In this document: positions 34,010 through 44,492 of the stretch, in pieces
How positions within the stretch are numbered: position 1 is the first letter of the stretch
How the letters are laid out: each line of letters begins with the position of its first letter
NCBI GenBank assembly: GCA_963682175.1
Contig: OY821775.1
Coordinates: 13,178,501-13,242,500 of the forward strand
Length of the DNA: 64,000 bases
Reading direction: 5' to 3'
DNA from: Triglochin maritima
Lineage: Eukaryota; Streptophyta; Magnoliopsida; Alismatales; Juncaginaceae
Position numbers and translations under genes: made by a program
The notes under the pieces: generated by a model
Seen by the model: only the letters and a program-made list of their open reading frames with translations
Told to the model about the DNA's origin: nothing
Database searches by the model: none

Positions 34010-35314
34010 ATGTCGAATAGTAGTTGAAACTTCGCTTAATCTGACGATGACAACTGTAGTGAGACATTCGATATGATGGACCGTGCTATTGATTTGGCAG
34101 CTCGGGCTGTATATCAACGGAGTACACGTCCTAGGGTTCGTCGAAGGAGAACGACGAACCCTGATAGAGATCGTGAACTTGGCTACCGTCGCCTTATGGA
34201 CAATTATTTTTCTGACAACCCTGTCTATTATGATTCTCTTTTCAGAAGAAGATTTCAGATGTGAAAACATGTCTTTCCGCGTATTCACAATGTCATTGAA
34301 GCATCTGATGTCTTTTTCTAACAAACCCCGGATGCAACTGGTAGAATGAGCATTTCCGGATTACAAAAAATAACGGCAGCAATACAAATGCTAGCATATG
34401 GTGTGACAGTTGAAGAGATCGATGAGTACTATCGACTAAGTGCAACTACATCTAGAAATGCCCTCCTAAAATTCGGCGAAGATGTTATTAACATTTTCGG
34501 CCATGAGTATTTACGCCGACCAACTGCAAATGACTTGTCACGACTACTCCACGTTGGTGAGCAACATGGGTTCCCAGGTATGATGGGGAGCATCGATTGT
34601 ATGCACTGGGTTTGGAAAAACTGCCCGGCTACTTGGAAGGGACATCAATGACGTTCTGGGAGAGCAACCTTGATCCTTGAAACGGTGGCATCGTACGACT
34701 TATGGATATGACATTCCTTTTTCGAAATTTCTGGTTCGGCCAACGACTTGAACGTCCTGCAACAATCTCCGGTTTTCGACGACATACTGGAAGGCCGAGC
34801 TCCCTTTGTAAATTATGAGGTAAATAGTGTTCAATATGATATAGGATACTATCTTACTGATGATATTTATCCACAGTGGACCACCTTCATTCAATCCATC
34901 CTTCACCCTCAAACACCGAAGCATAGGTTGTTTGCTGAAGTGCAGGAGGCGACGCGTAAAGATGTAGAACGCGCTTTCGGAGTTTTGCAAGCTAGGTGAG
35001 CGATCATCAAAAATCTCGCTCTCGCTTGGAATATGGACGTACTATCAAAAATAATGTCAGCTTGCATCATCATGCATAACATGATTGTGGAGGACGAATG
35101 CGACTCTTACGCCAATTTTGGAGATATTCGCGAATTTATGGAAGATCAAGCTGGAACTTCTGCTGAGGAAACACGATATTTGACTGATCGTATAACGGAT
35201 ATTCACGAATATTTTGCCAATCAAGATCGGGTGCGTGACAGGAATCAACATTTAGATCAGAAAGGTGATTTAATCGAGCATATATGGCAATGCTACGAAC
35301 GAGAAGCGGTTTGA
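34010..35314 (+). pseudogene. PIF/Harbinger transposase pseudogene, one frame with seven stops
   Basis: The reading frame starts at the ATG at 34010 (or at MMDRAIDL, 34073) and keeps a single frame to the stop at 35312-35314, without any indel that shifts it. Landmarks: RELGYRRLMDNYF, ISGLQKITAAIQMLAYG, MMGSIDCMHWVWKNC (first catalytic Asp), KDVERAFGVLQAR (catalytic Glu) and SACIIMHNMIVEDE. Premature stops: TGA 34025, TAA 34037, TGA 34262, TAA 34319, TGA 34649, TGA 34709, TGA 34997. Several stand where the family has Trp (LWIW..., LQARW...) or Arg/Gln, i.e. they arise from G-to-A or C-to-T transitions. The product would be the nuclease for this family; this copy is dead. Confidence 0.9.
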
Positions 35315-35754
35315 ACATGGGTTTAACGTAATTTGTAATGTTCTATTTCGTAGTCCAGTTTATGTAATATGTATTGTCGTTTGTTAACCTTGAATGTAAT
35401 ATTTCGAAATTAAGTTTATGTAATATGTAATGTGGGTTCGTAATATTTAATAACAATTTTGTGATTTAATAGTTCGAGTTAAATATTTTCGAGTTAAAGT
35501 AATTAGAAGTAGTAATTTCAATTAATATTATGTAAAATGTAATTTGTTAAATATGATGTAAGAATTAAAATTATTTAATTAATAAATGATGTTGAGGAAA
35601 GATAGTGTAGGGTGGGTGGGGTAGCCCAGACATGGTTAAGGAGATTTTTTGGTTGGGTGGGGTGAGCTGACGCAACTGAGTGAGAAGCTGACGTGACACA
35701 GAGAGGGAGTATGGCGCCCCGGGGTAGCCCGGGCATGGTTAAACATAGTCTTAA

Positions 35755-36964
35755 GTATTAAGGTTCTCAAATTTAATGTTGGTGGGGGCATATTTTATGA
35801 TTAAAAGAATTGATTGTTTACGTATTTTGTTGATCCAAAGTTTTTTTAAGTTTTAAATAAATCTCAAACATCACGTCGAGGTGAAGGAGACTTCTGAAAC
35901 TGGATCATTGGTCATGAGTACCTCAAGATAAAACATCTCCCGACGAGCTAGTCACAGTTGGTTAATACTGGTTAAAGGGGTAGGGTAAGAAGAGAGGATC
36001 ATATGCATGCAATTATACGACTGCTGGTATTAGAAGAATTGTTTGCATTTGAATATCTATAGCCACAAACATTTGAAGTTTAGAACATTTATTTCACGCT
36101 AAACGTGCTAATTCGGTTTGTACAATCTAAAAGCCGAGACGTAATAATATTTTGCTCCATTAAATTACATATTTTTTTCGTGTTTTCTCACACCTATTGG
36201 TTATGTACGAAATTTTGTGAGTCCAACTTGAAAAGGCTTTGTACTGAAGTCCAATGTATTGTCACAAATAGGCCCAAAATTAGAAATTGTGGGTTTTTTA
36301 GTTTTTGTAATTGGATATTGTGAAGGATTGCGTTGTCCAGATGCTTCAAGGGTTTTGCACTTTGATCCGTTACTTTGTGCCCAATCAACCTTTTTTTTAG
36401 AAATTTGTAATGTAGAAGAGATTCATCTATATCGTGGTTCACTATACTTTCAGTTCCCCAACAAATTCCATTTCAACTTAAAAAAATTCCATCCATCAAA
36501 TGCGAAAATAGGACCTGTTTTGCTGATAAGAAAAACCTGAACCTCAAATTTCAAACGGAATATGTTGCGTTTGTTTAATTACAGTCATTTTAATTTCAAT
36601 TATGTCATAAAATAAAATACACATCATCAGTTATTTTATGTGAATTATTGATTGCTCATCCTTTAAAAAAAGCAATCAAGTTAAATGGGCATTAATTGCA
36701 ATCAGATGATCAAAAAGTTCTTCTACAGTTCACATCAGATATGGACCTTAATCGTGTCAAAAAAATCCTAACTATTGACTTCATATTTTGTGTGGACCAG
36801 AAACTTCTAAGATCAGTCCACATTAGGATCATACCAATTTTAACTTCGTTGAAAAATAAAAAAAATTATATACATTTCTCTCTTTCGACGTGAGAACTTT
36901 TTTTTTTATCCTTCTGACTAAAAAAAGAAAAGAAACATTGACAATATAAACATAGGTACTCTAA
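35755..36964. other. No gene seen
   Basis: AT-rich, short ORFs only, no repeat recognised. Confidence 0.35.
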
Positions 36965-36969
36965 CGTTA

Positions 36970-37274
36970 TTAAGAGCAAAAACAACAACGTTGGGGCTAC
37001 CCCGGGTGCCCTGTCCCATCTCTTTGCCACGTCAGCTCACCCAGTCCACCCAAAAAATCACCTTAACCACGTCCGGGCTACCTACAACCACCATACATTC
37101 TCTCCCCTCCAAGTCATTTGGAGATCAATTATGGGTAAAATATAAAAATTCTACAAAATCAAAACAAATAAAAAACTTATTTCAGAAAATAATAATTGAA
37201 AAAATAATTTAAAATGAATTTATAAACATTTTTAAGAAATAACAAAAAAATTTAAAAATCGGGTGTGTGTGTGT

Positions 37275-37310
<36 letters not shown>

Positions 37311-37435
37311 CTGGGACACGTGTCCCCACCCCAAGGCACCTCGGGCGTTGGACGCCTCGGGCGGCCGACCAACCCGTTAACGGGCACTCGTCCGGGCAAG
37401 TTGAGCCTGTTAACGATGTTGTAAGGGGTGCCAAT
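36970..37435. mobile_element. Harbinger-related MITE with poly-G
   Basis: The left end TTAAGAGCAAAAACAACAACG and the right end (complement GGTGCCAATAG back through TTACAACATCGTT) are imperfect inverted repeats. The segment with GGGCTACCCCGGGTG, CACGTCAGCTCACCCAGTCC and AAAAAATCACCTTAACCAC is homologous, inverted, to the 3' end of the Harbinger copy at 35590-35754. The AT-rich interior (37100-37215) is homologous to 60765-60905. It has no coding capacity. Confidence 0.7.
37275..37310. repeat. Run of 36 G
   Basis: Uninterrupted G from 37275 to 37310, preceded by (TG)6. Could form G-quadruplexes; length in an assembly is unreliable. Confidence 0.9.
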
Positions 37436-37795
37436 AGAAATAACAACAATAATACACTTGTGTAGTTCATTGACATACAAAATGCCACATCGTCATCTAC
37501 GTAAAAGATAAAAAATTAACATAAAAATAAAAAAAATTCCAAAATTTTGAGAATCGTTGTTGTTATCGCATGTTTATTTTTTCTTGTTACGAAATTATAT
37601 AATGAACAACCACCCCAAAGTATGTCATCTAAAAGTGATTCTTGAAAATTCCTAGAGGAAAAATAAATAAATCCGGCCTTTTATGATTTGCATATCAATG
37701 TGAGATACATGGAGAATGTGATGGGGAAATCACTTCTCTTAGCGGAGAAAGTGTTGTTGGCGAAAGATGGTATCTTAAACCATCTTAGCGAAAGA
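37436..37795. other. No gene seen
   Basis: AT-rich spacer between the MITE and a gypsy LTR fragment. It includes a short inverted pair, AGATGGTATCTTAAACCATCT, at about 37765-37785. Confidence 0.35.
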
Positions 37796-38540
37796 TGTTA
37801 AGTAACGTCTTCGAAAATACGGAAAATTTAAAAAAGAATATCACATGGAATATGATCAGAAATAACGGGACATTACTCATAAGTACTGAAATAAGGTTTA
37901 ACAAGGTGCACCATTACAAAACATGCATTTCATGTTTAATTGATTACAATTGAAAACAAAGTAGTACAAATACGAATAACAACAACCTAGGAGATAAGAC
38001 AGGAGGATCCGTTTCCGGGTATACTCGTCTCTTCGGTCGCCGTACACTCAACACCCCTCAAGGCCCTGAAATGCAAAAAATGATAAAATACTTGAGTTTT
38101 CATAACGAAAACTCCGTATACCAAGTCCACCTAAAAATGTATGAGTGTACAGTATAATGATCATATCATACTAGTATATCATGACACAAAAAAATGCAAC
38201 AAGTAAAGTCATCCCCATCAAGGGCAATAAGGGACAAAAAGCCCACCAACACATCAGGTCTCCAAGGGTACCTACCGCAAGCACACACAGTCTTACAGAG
38301 TGTTGCGCTACGCATCCACACTCGCTACTATACTAATCATGAGGGTTCGCTGAGGGTCGCACGCACTTCCACGTCATAGATACAGATTTGATATCATAGA
38401 TAACGCCACATCCGCCAGAGTCGTCGTTCTGGTCGGTCATACTCACCGGGCCGGGCCACAGCCGTGCGATCATACCCGCCGAATTAATCTTCGATCGGTT
38501 ATTTCTCCCGCCACAAGGTCGGTCGATCATATTTCTCAAC
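37796..38540 (-). repeat. Ty3/gypsy LTR fragment, minus strand
   Basis: Collinear with 12666-13260: TGTTAAGTAACGTC, then GGGACATTACTCATAAGTAC, TTCATAACGAAAACTCCGTA, ATGATCATATCATACTAGTA, CAGGTCTCCAAGGGTACC, and a GC-rich right end. On the minus strand a TTTTTTGCATTTCAGGG acceptor-like site occurs near 38070, as in LTRs with leader introns. The rest of the LTR is missing past about 38540. Confidence 0.65.
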
Positions 38541-38741
38541 AGAATCACGTATTATTAGAAGCATATAATTAAAGATTTTCTAATAATATTTCTGAAATAT
38601 GTATTTTGGGTGTAAAAATTATAAGCGTCTCTAAACACAACAAACATCCGTGGTGATATGCATTTTAAATAAGATTCCACATATTCATTACCAGGACGAT
38701 ATTTGAAAATACAACAAATATTATAAGTATTCACGCTTAAA

Positions 38742-39035
38742 TCAATAATTAATAATAGTTAAACTAAAAAAGTGTACCATCAAATATGAAAGGTAATTTC
38801 CATTGTGAGCGTATAAGTTACGTGCAAATCGAACAAATTCGTATACACTATTTCCACATGTAGTTCCTTTTTTGGACGGTTTGCTAGGACATTCAAGAGA
38901 TACGGAATAACAATTTTTTTCCGTATAGCTTTCCACCTTGACCGTACTTGGGTTGTTGAACAATCTGTTCGCAACACCCTCCATTGTTCTTCTAAACCTT
39001 GAATCATTTTTCAATTTTCTTTTCCAATGCATCAA
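38742..39035 (-). pseudogene. Unidentified gene-like fragment
   Basis: A 97-codon ORF that reads more like protein than its neighbours: FRRTMEGVANRLFNNPSTVK, then a middle rich in Ser/Lys, then VYEFVRFARNLYAHNGN. The end vaguely resembles the RNase (KEN) domain of IRE1-type proteins (FVR-RNLYAH pattern), but this is a weak resemblance by eye. It is isolated, with no flanking exons recognised. Confidence 0.25.
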
Positions 39036-39500
39036 AAAGAACTAATTCTTATGGCAACTCCAAACAAAAGCATGATCCAAAACTGATTTCCTACAACAAA
39101 CACAAAAAACTATGCTAATAGTTCATTAAAGGTTCATATCACCCGAGAAAACAAAATTTAAACAAGGTACACCACGTAAACTTTTAGCTAATAATTAAAG
39201 CAAGGAACACAAAAACTTGATCTAGAAATTTGTTTGTAACACCCATAACCCTCTGTGACCCTCTTTTAAAAGCTTTACTTGAAACATAAAGTTTTTAATG
39301 TAACCTAAGATGTAACATTTTTCTTTATGGCATTAATTCAATATTTATTTCATGTAATTCAGACTGTAACTCATTAAAATATAATTCGTTATTAGACATA
39401 TAGTTGTTTACTTTATACACAATATTATCCGAGAAACGAACTAGACCTTGACACTACCGAAGTAACTATGATTACAAAGAATTTATGATTTTAGAGATTT
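39036..39500. other. No gene seen
   Basis: AT-rich, nothing recognised. Confidence 0.35.
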
Positions 39501-39840
39501 GTGATAACTAAATTTTTTTCTTCTTATGCCACAACGAATGCAAACCATATGCATATCAAGATTTGCTATGAAACCATATTTTTTTCAATATACATATGTT
39601 GAATGGAAACCATATGCATATCAAGATTTGCTATGAAACCATATTTTTTTCAATATACATATGTTGAATGGAAACCATATGCATATCAAGATTTGCTATG
39701 AATTTAGAGATTTGTGATTACTACATTTAAATTTTTTCTTATGACACAACGAATGCAAAAGAAATATTTGCTTTAGTTCAGTGTCTTGTTTTATGTACAT
39801 ATGTTGAATGGAAACCATATGCATATCAAGATTTGTTACG
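39500..39840. repeat. 65-bp tandem repeat
   Basis: The block CCATATGCATATCAAGATTT starts at 39545, 39610 and 39675 (65-bp steps), and again at 39815 after a divergent stretch. The segment TTAGAGATTTGTGAT near 39493 recurs at 39703. It looks like local unequal duplication. Confidence 0.85.
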
Positions 39841-40630
39841 TTGGATTAACTAATATTTAGAAAAGCATTTTCTGTTTTAGTGGACGTATTTGTATTTTAC
39901 TCAATTTTTTACAGTATAAGTTAAAATTAGGAATAGAAGCATTGTTTTTTACTTTGAAATAAAAAGTTAATGTTATTTTCCTTTGATTATGGACAAGTAA
40001 CGCCACCAAGTCAAAGCTCGTGAAGATTTTTGTAAAAGACTTATTCATGCATTGTTATTGTGTGTCGTTTATATGAGCTCGCAACACTTGTGATGGTTGT
40101 GTTGATAGGATTTTCTGATAAGATGTGAAACGTTGTTGTGATTCATACACATGATATGCTAATGTTAATCTTAAATGTTTCCCAGTTAACAATAGTTTAG
40201 CTTCTTATGTAAGTATTTTCGACTATTTTTGTGCATGTATTTATTGAACCTGATTTGAAACACTATTTGGAACACACTTCTAATTGAAGTAGCATAATTA
40301 CATCATTAGTAATGTTCACACTCTACATTATTAATCACACATGTGTGGTTGTCTTCTATTAAGTTTTAAATAAACATTACTCAACGATTACTTACGTGGA
40401 AGTGGCTGTTAGAAGACAATCTTGTAAGCAACAAAGCTCTCGCATATGATAGGCACCTATTTCGTCAAGGATTTGCGTAAGCATGTTAGCCACTCGTTTT
40501 AGGTCATTCAATTGATTTCCTGAAATAAAAAAAGTCATTAGTGATTGACAACTACAAAAAAAAATAAAAAATTATTACCTATTTGACGTAATTTCAGTAT
40601 AATGATTTCTATTTTGTGTACATTGCAATG
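39841..40630. other. No gene seen
   Basis: AT-rich, no ORF of note, no repeat recognised. Confidence 0.35.
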
Positions 40631-40635
40631 TTGGT

Positions 40636-40808
40636 AAATACCTAAACAAGTTCATAACTACGGTTGTGAATGCAATGTTGGTAAAATAATTTTGATTTTT
40701 TTTGGCAACGAAATGATTTGGACTTACTGATTTCGTTGCCAAAAATATCAAACATATTTTACCAACATTGTATTCACAATCGTAGTTATGAACTTGTTTA
40801 GGTAATTT
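40636..40808. mobile_element. Near-perfect hairpin (foldback MITE or miRNA-like)
   Basis: Arms of about 75 bp: ACCTAAACAAGTTCATAACT...TTGGCAACGAAAT pairs with ATTTCGTTGCCAA...AGTTATGAACTTGTTTAGGT, with only a few mismatches, around a loop of about 15 bases. No coding capacity. Target duplication not evident. Confidence 0.8.
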
Positions 40809-41399
40809 GCTACTAGTCTATCTCACATTTTTTATTTTTAGAAAAACACTTTTTAATCTAATTTTGTATTAAAACTAAAAACACGTCTGCCACAATTGTC
40901 GTGGTCACGTCGTCGCCGCCCATCCAGGGAGCCTCCTTCCTGCTGGCAGCCACCATCAAACCCAACAACGTTGAGTGGCCGGCCATGTTGCCACCCTTGC
41001 CCGGCCGGCCGGCCGGCCCGACCACCACCACCAACTAGCATGACACACCATACTTCAACACTCCTACCCATGCGTCCAACCCATACCCACCATACTTCAC
41101 CCATGCCTACACCATACCTCCCAAGTCAAAGCAAACTTTAGCCTTAAACCATCTCTAAGCATGCTTACCACCCAATTAAGGTTAGGACCTAACATTCCAC
41201 TTTCCTTAAAGAAATTTCATCCGTTAAATTTGAAACATACAACTTACCAAAAAGATCCAGGTACTTCTTTCAAACCTCATCCTCAATCTCCCAAGTGGCC
41301 TCACGAACACTATGGTATTGTCATCGCACCTTCACCATCGGAATGATCCTCCTCTTAAGCTGGTGTTTCATGTGATCCACTATTTCATCAAACTTCTCC
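40809..41399. other. No gene seen; GC-rich island 40890-41110
   Basis: A GC-rich stretch with repeated CGGCCGGCCGGCC near 40985-41020 stands out from its AT-rich surroundings. ORFs on both strands there are low-complexity Pro/Arg/Gly. It may be gypsy-derived, since it adjoins the gypsy remnant, but I cannot show this. Confidence 0.3.
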
Positions 41400-42760
41400 T
41401 CAAATGACATGTCTGGCTAAATCTATGGAACCTCTATCTCAATGACGTGGGATAGGTCTGCCACATACTCCTTAGCATCGAAACATGGAATACATTGTGA
41501 AGACCCGAAAACTGCGGTGGCAAGGCAATCCCGTAGGCAACTCTCTAATGCAGTCCAGAATCTCAAACTGCCCGACATACCTCGGGCTGAGCTTTCCCTT
41601 CTAACCGAACCTCATTACTCTCCTAGTTGGGGAGATCTTCAAAAACACATGGTTGCTGACATTAAAACTCAACTCTCGTCTACGCTTATTTGCACAACTC
41701 TTCTGCCTACATTGTGCTGATACTAACCTCTTCCTGATCACATCAACTTTTTCTACATACATCTGCACTATCTTGGGCCCAACCAACTGTTGTTGTAGGC
41801 AAACTTTATCAACTCCCCGGATAGATAGAGTATCGGGCTCTGTGGGCTTCCTCCATGACTTCTTTCCTCAGATCTTACCCCATCGGCACCTAGATATGGT
41901 TCTTGAACCTCAGACCCCCATCTACCCCTATATTAAAAATAAATCCTTCCTCATAGCCAACTGCATCTGGTTGGTCAACTCCGCACCTCCAATCTGGGCC
42001 TCGAGACTATATGAGGCTCCACTCTCAGTCTGATAATCACAACCCCTCTTACTTCTTAGCAAAAGGCTTCCACTTTGCTAATGCCTCAATCAACTTCCAC
42101 TTCTGAATGCATAGACTGGCCACTGAAGCCTCTACCTTCTTACGTAGGGCATCTGCAATAGAATTCGCGTCCCCCGGGTGAAAGGAAATGGTTAAGTCGT
42201 AGTCCTTAATAAACTCGAATCATCTGCACTGCCTCATATTCAACTCTTTCTTTGAGAACATATACTTCAAACTCTGGTGGTCTGTGAAGACCTCAAACCG
42301 CTCTCCCTACAAGTAGTGCCTCCAACTCTTCAACGTATGAATTACCACTGCTAGTTCCAAGTCATGAGTGAGGTAGTTCTTTTCGTGCACATTCAGTTGC
42401 CTCGAAGCATACGCCACCACCTTCTTGTGTTGCATGAGCACACAACCCAAGTCAATCCCTGACGTGTCATTGTAGATCACGTATCCACCACTGCCACTTG
42501 AAAGAGTCAGAATCAGTGTAGTCGTCAACCATCTCTTCAACTCCTAAAAATTATCTTCACAGTTCTAGGACAATAAAAACTTGATGCCTTTCTATGTTAG
42601 CGTCGCCAGTGGTCAAGTAAGCTTGGAAAAGTCATTGATGAAACGACGATAATAGCCTGCGAGTTCCACAAAGCTCCTGATCTCAGTCACGCTCGTTGGA
42701 GCCTTCCAATGCGTCACAACCTCCACCTTCGCTGGGTCCACCAAGATCATCTATTGGGTA
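41400..42760 (-). pseudogene. Ty3/gypsy chromovirus-like pol remnant (RT end, RNase H, integrase end)
   Basis: Reading down from 42760: reverse transcriptase end with [19 protein letters not shown] and [12 protein letters not shown], then RNase H with [45 protein letters not shown] (42307-42540). The middle (connection and most of integrase) is reduced. 41786-41440 gives YVEKVDVIRKRL, QCRQKSCANKRRRELSF and VFLKISPTRRVMRFG, the integrase C-terminal part, followed by KLSPRYVG-like text. Stops and frame changes are present throughout. The order and wording fit the Tekay/Del group. It lies just left of the older LTR DNA into which the copia pair inserted. Confidence 0.85.
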
Positions 42761-42769
42761 AAACATATT

Positions 42770-42918
42770 GACGAATAAGATCACATTCGTATCATTTTTC
42801 GGGATAATTTTGATTCAAAAAGGTTATATGAACACTCTTACTTGTGTTCTTCATATAGTGATCTATTCAAAATTTGTACAATGCAAGTTTTGATTCTTGT
42901 TATTATATAATATACTTT
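42770..42918. other. Old retroelement DNA left of the copia insertion
   Basis: AT-rich segment including the 5-bp target ACTTT (42914-42918). The same target copy follows the 3' LTR at 58727, so this piece was once continuous with 58732 onward. Confidence 0.5.
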
Positions 42919-44439
42919 TGTTGGCTTTTTGGCCTTAATCCTTGTTTTGATGATTTAATCAACCTAATCTTAATCATAAGTAATGTAGAGTAACACACAT
43001 ATTGCATTGCATATATATTGCATGTGCTAACCTCTACAGGTGATCAAGACTCATGGAAGGAAGGAAATCAAGTCAAGATTTGTAATAAAGCTATATGAAG
43101 ACTTGTAATCTTGATTTTATTTTGAGTCTTAGGAACATGTGTAAATTGAGCATACAAGAGCTAAAAACATATCACATACACACTAGGTTCCTTAGAGAAG
43201 TCACACACAAAATTTCACCTTATTTGGACTTCATTAGATCACCCAAACCTTAGTCCGAAATCACTTAAAACCTAAAACCAGAAATCCGGTGTGAACCGGT
43301 CGACCGAACCAGTTCTCAGTTCGACCGGTTTATAACAGACTCTCCACAGTGATTTTACCGGACTCTACCGGTCGACCGGTTCTACCTTTTCGGTCGACCG
43401 ATCCCGGATTTTATTATGGCCGTTACCTTTGTCATATTCCTATAACGGTCGTATTCATATAAAACAAACTTAACCCCCAAAAACATTCAGTAATCGGTCG
43501 AATGACGACCTTGTTTCGGTCGACCGGTTGAACACTTATTATGTCCCAGCTATCGGTCGACACACTCTTCGTTCGAACGATCCAACTTTGTCTCAACCGA
43601 ATCCCATTAACGGTCGACCGCCCCATACTTTGGTTCGACCGATTCACTTAAGTAGAGTTAAGTTCTAGCTCGTTTGTCCGACCGAATATTCTTTTGTTCG
43701 ACCGTTCTCCTTGAAATCAAATGAACGGTCGACCGGTTTATTAGTTTCGATCGACCGGTTCTGGACAGATTTGCAGCCCGATTTTCTGCTTTGTGTATCT
43801 TACACAAAACCCAACCAAATCTATCCCTAACGGCTAGAATACCTTAGGAGCTTATAAATAGAGGATCAAGACCTGTTGTTAACACAACTCTCACACTTCC
43901 AATTGTCCAATTCATTAGAGAGAAGCTCTCAATCCTCAAAGCTCCAATCTCACTCCATAAGCCTAAATCCACACTTAGTGATCATATCCTCATCCAACTC
44001 AAGTGTGCTCAATTAGAGAGTGAGTTCCACTCAAGTTACTTTTGTTGTCAAGAGAGCAAGGGTCTTGGTGAAAGCCCAAGACACAAGTATAGACTTCGGT
44101 GAGAGCCCGAAGTGATCCTTCTCGGATTGTGAGAAGAGGATTCCAAGCTCGGCGAGGGTTGTTCGCGAGTTTGACGGTTGTAAGGCATTGTCTCCTGGCC
44201 CGGAACGGGGAGCGGACAGTGAAGTCGTTGGCGGAGCTCGCGGAGTCGAGCGGAGCTTGCAAGAGAGGACTAGGACCCGGGTGGGGTGCCGAACCTCTAT
44301 AAAAGCGCTGAGTCGATTTGTGGTTTGCTTGTTGCTTTTCCCTACTAGTCTTTAAATTGTTTCCGCTGCGTTTATTGTTTGATTAGTTAGGGATTAGCGT
44401 AAAAGTGATTAGATTAACCCGACCCACGACGATCTTACA
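42919..44439 (+). repeat. 5' LTR of outer copia
   Basis: 1,521 bp, TGTTGGCTTTTTGG...GATCTTACA. TATA box TATAAATA at 43853-43860. The R/U5 part has ACAACTCTCACACTTCC and GC-rich segments near 44150-44300. Confidence 0.95.
43296..43757 (+). promoter_or_regulatory. Paired palindrome cluster in 5' LTR U3, outer copia
   Basis: GGTCGACC, GTTCGACC and close variants, arranged in pairs. Centre distances within pairs: 43301 to 43322 (21), 43373 to 43395 (22), 43499 to 43521 (22), 43558 to 43574 (16), 43615 to 43636 (21), 43679 to 43699 (20), 43730 to 43752 (22). The cluster ends about 95 bp upstream of the TATA box. Clusters of palindromes upstream of the TATA box are a known feature of maize Sirevirus LTRs. 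Confidence 0.85.
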
Positions 44440-44441
44440 TT

Positions 44442-44454
44442 TGGTATCAGAGCC
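44442..44454 (+). other. Primer-binding site, outer copia
   Basis: TGGTATCAGAGCC, complementary to the 3' end of initiator methionine tRNA, two bases after the LTR end. Confidence 0.95.
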
Positions 44455-44492
44455 TTGTTAGCTAAATTTCATTACTTTACCGTAATTTTAGC

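Larger units (their letters stand above)
33684..35754 (+). mobile_element. PIF/Harbinger element, second copy, no ORF1
   Basis: The left end, TAAGATGGTTAACCCATG at 33684, is roughly the complement of the right end (CATGGTTAAACATAGTCTTA ending at 35754). Between them are a 19-bp tandem array (33796-33909) and one transposase pseudogene; there is no Myb-like ORF1, so this copy is shorter than the one at the left edge. The 3' part (35590-35754) is GC-rich and matches, inverted, the MITE at 36970. Confidence 0.65.

Noticed and set aside
37232..37488. Poly-Pro and poly-Gly ORFs
   Set aside because: Produced by the poly-G run.
38742..39035. IRE1-like RNase domain
   Set aside because: Only a short FVRFARNLYAH resemblance; kept as unidentified fragment.
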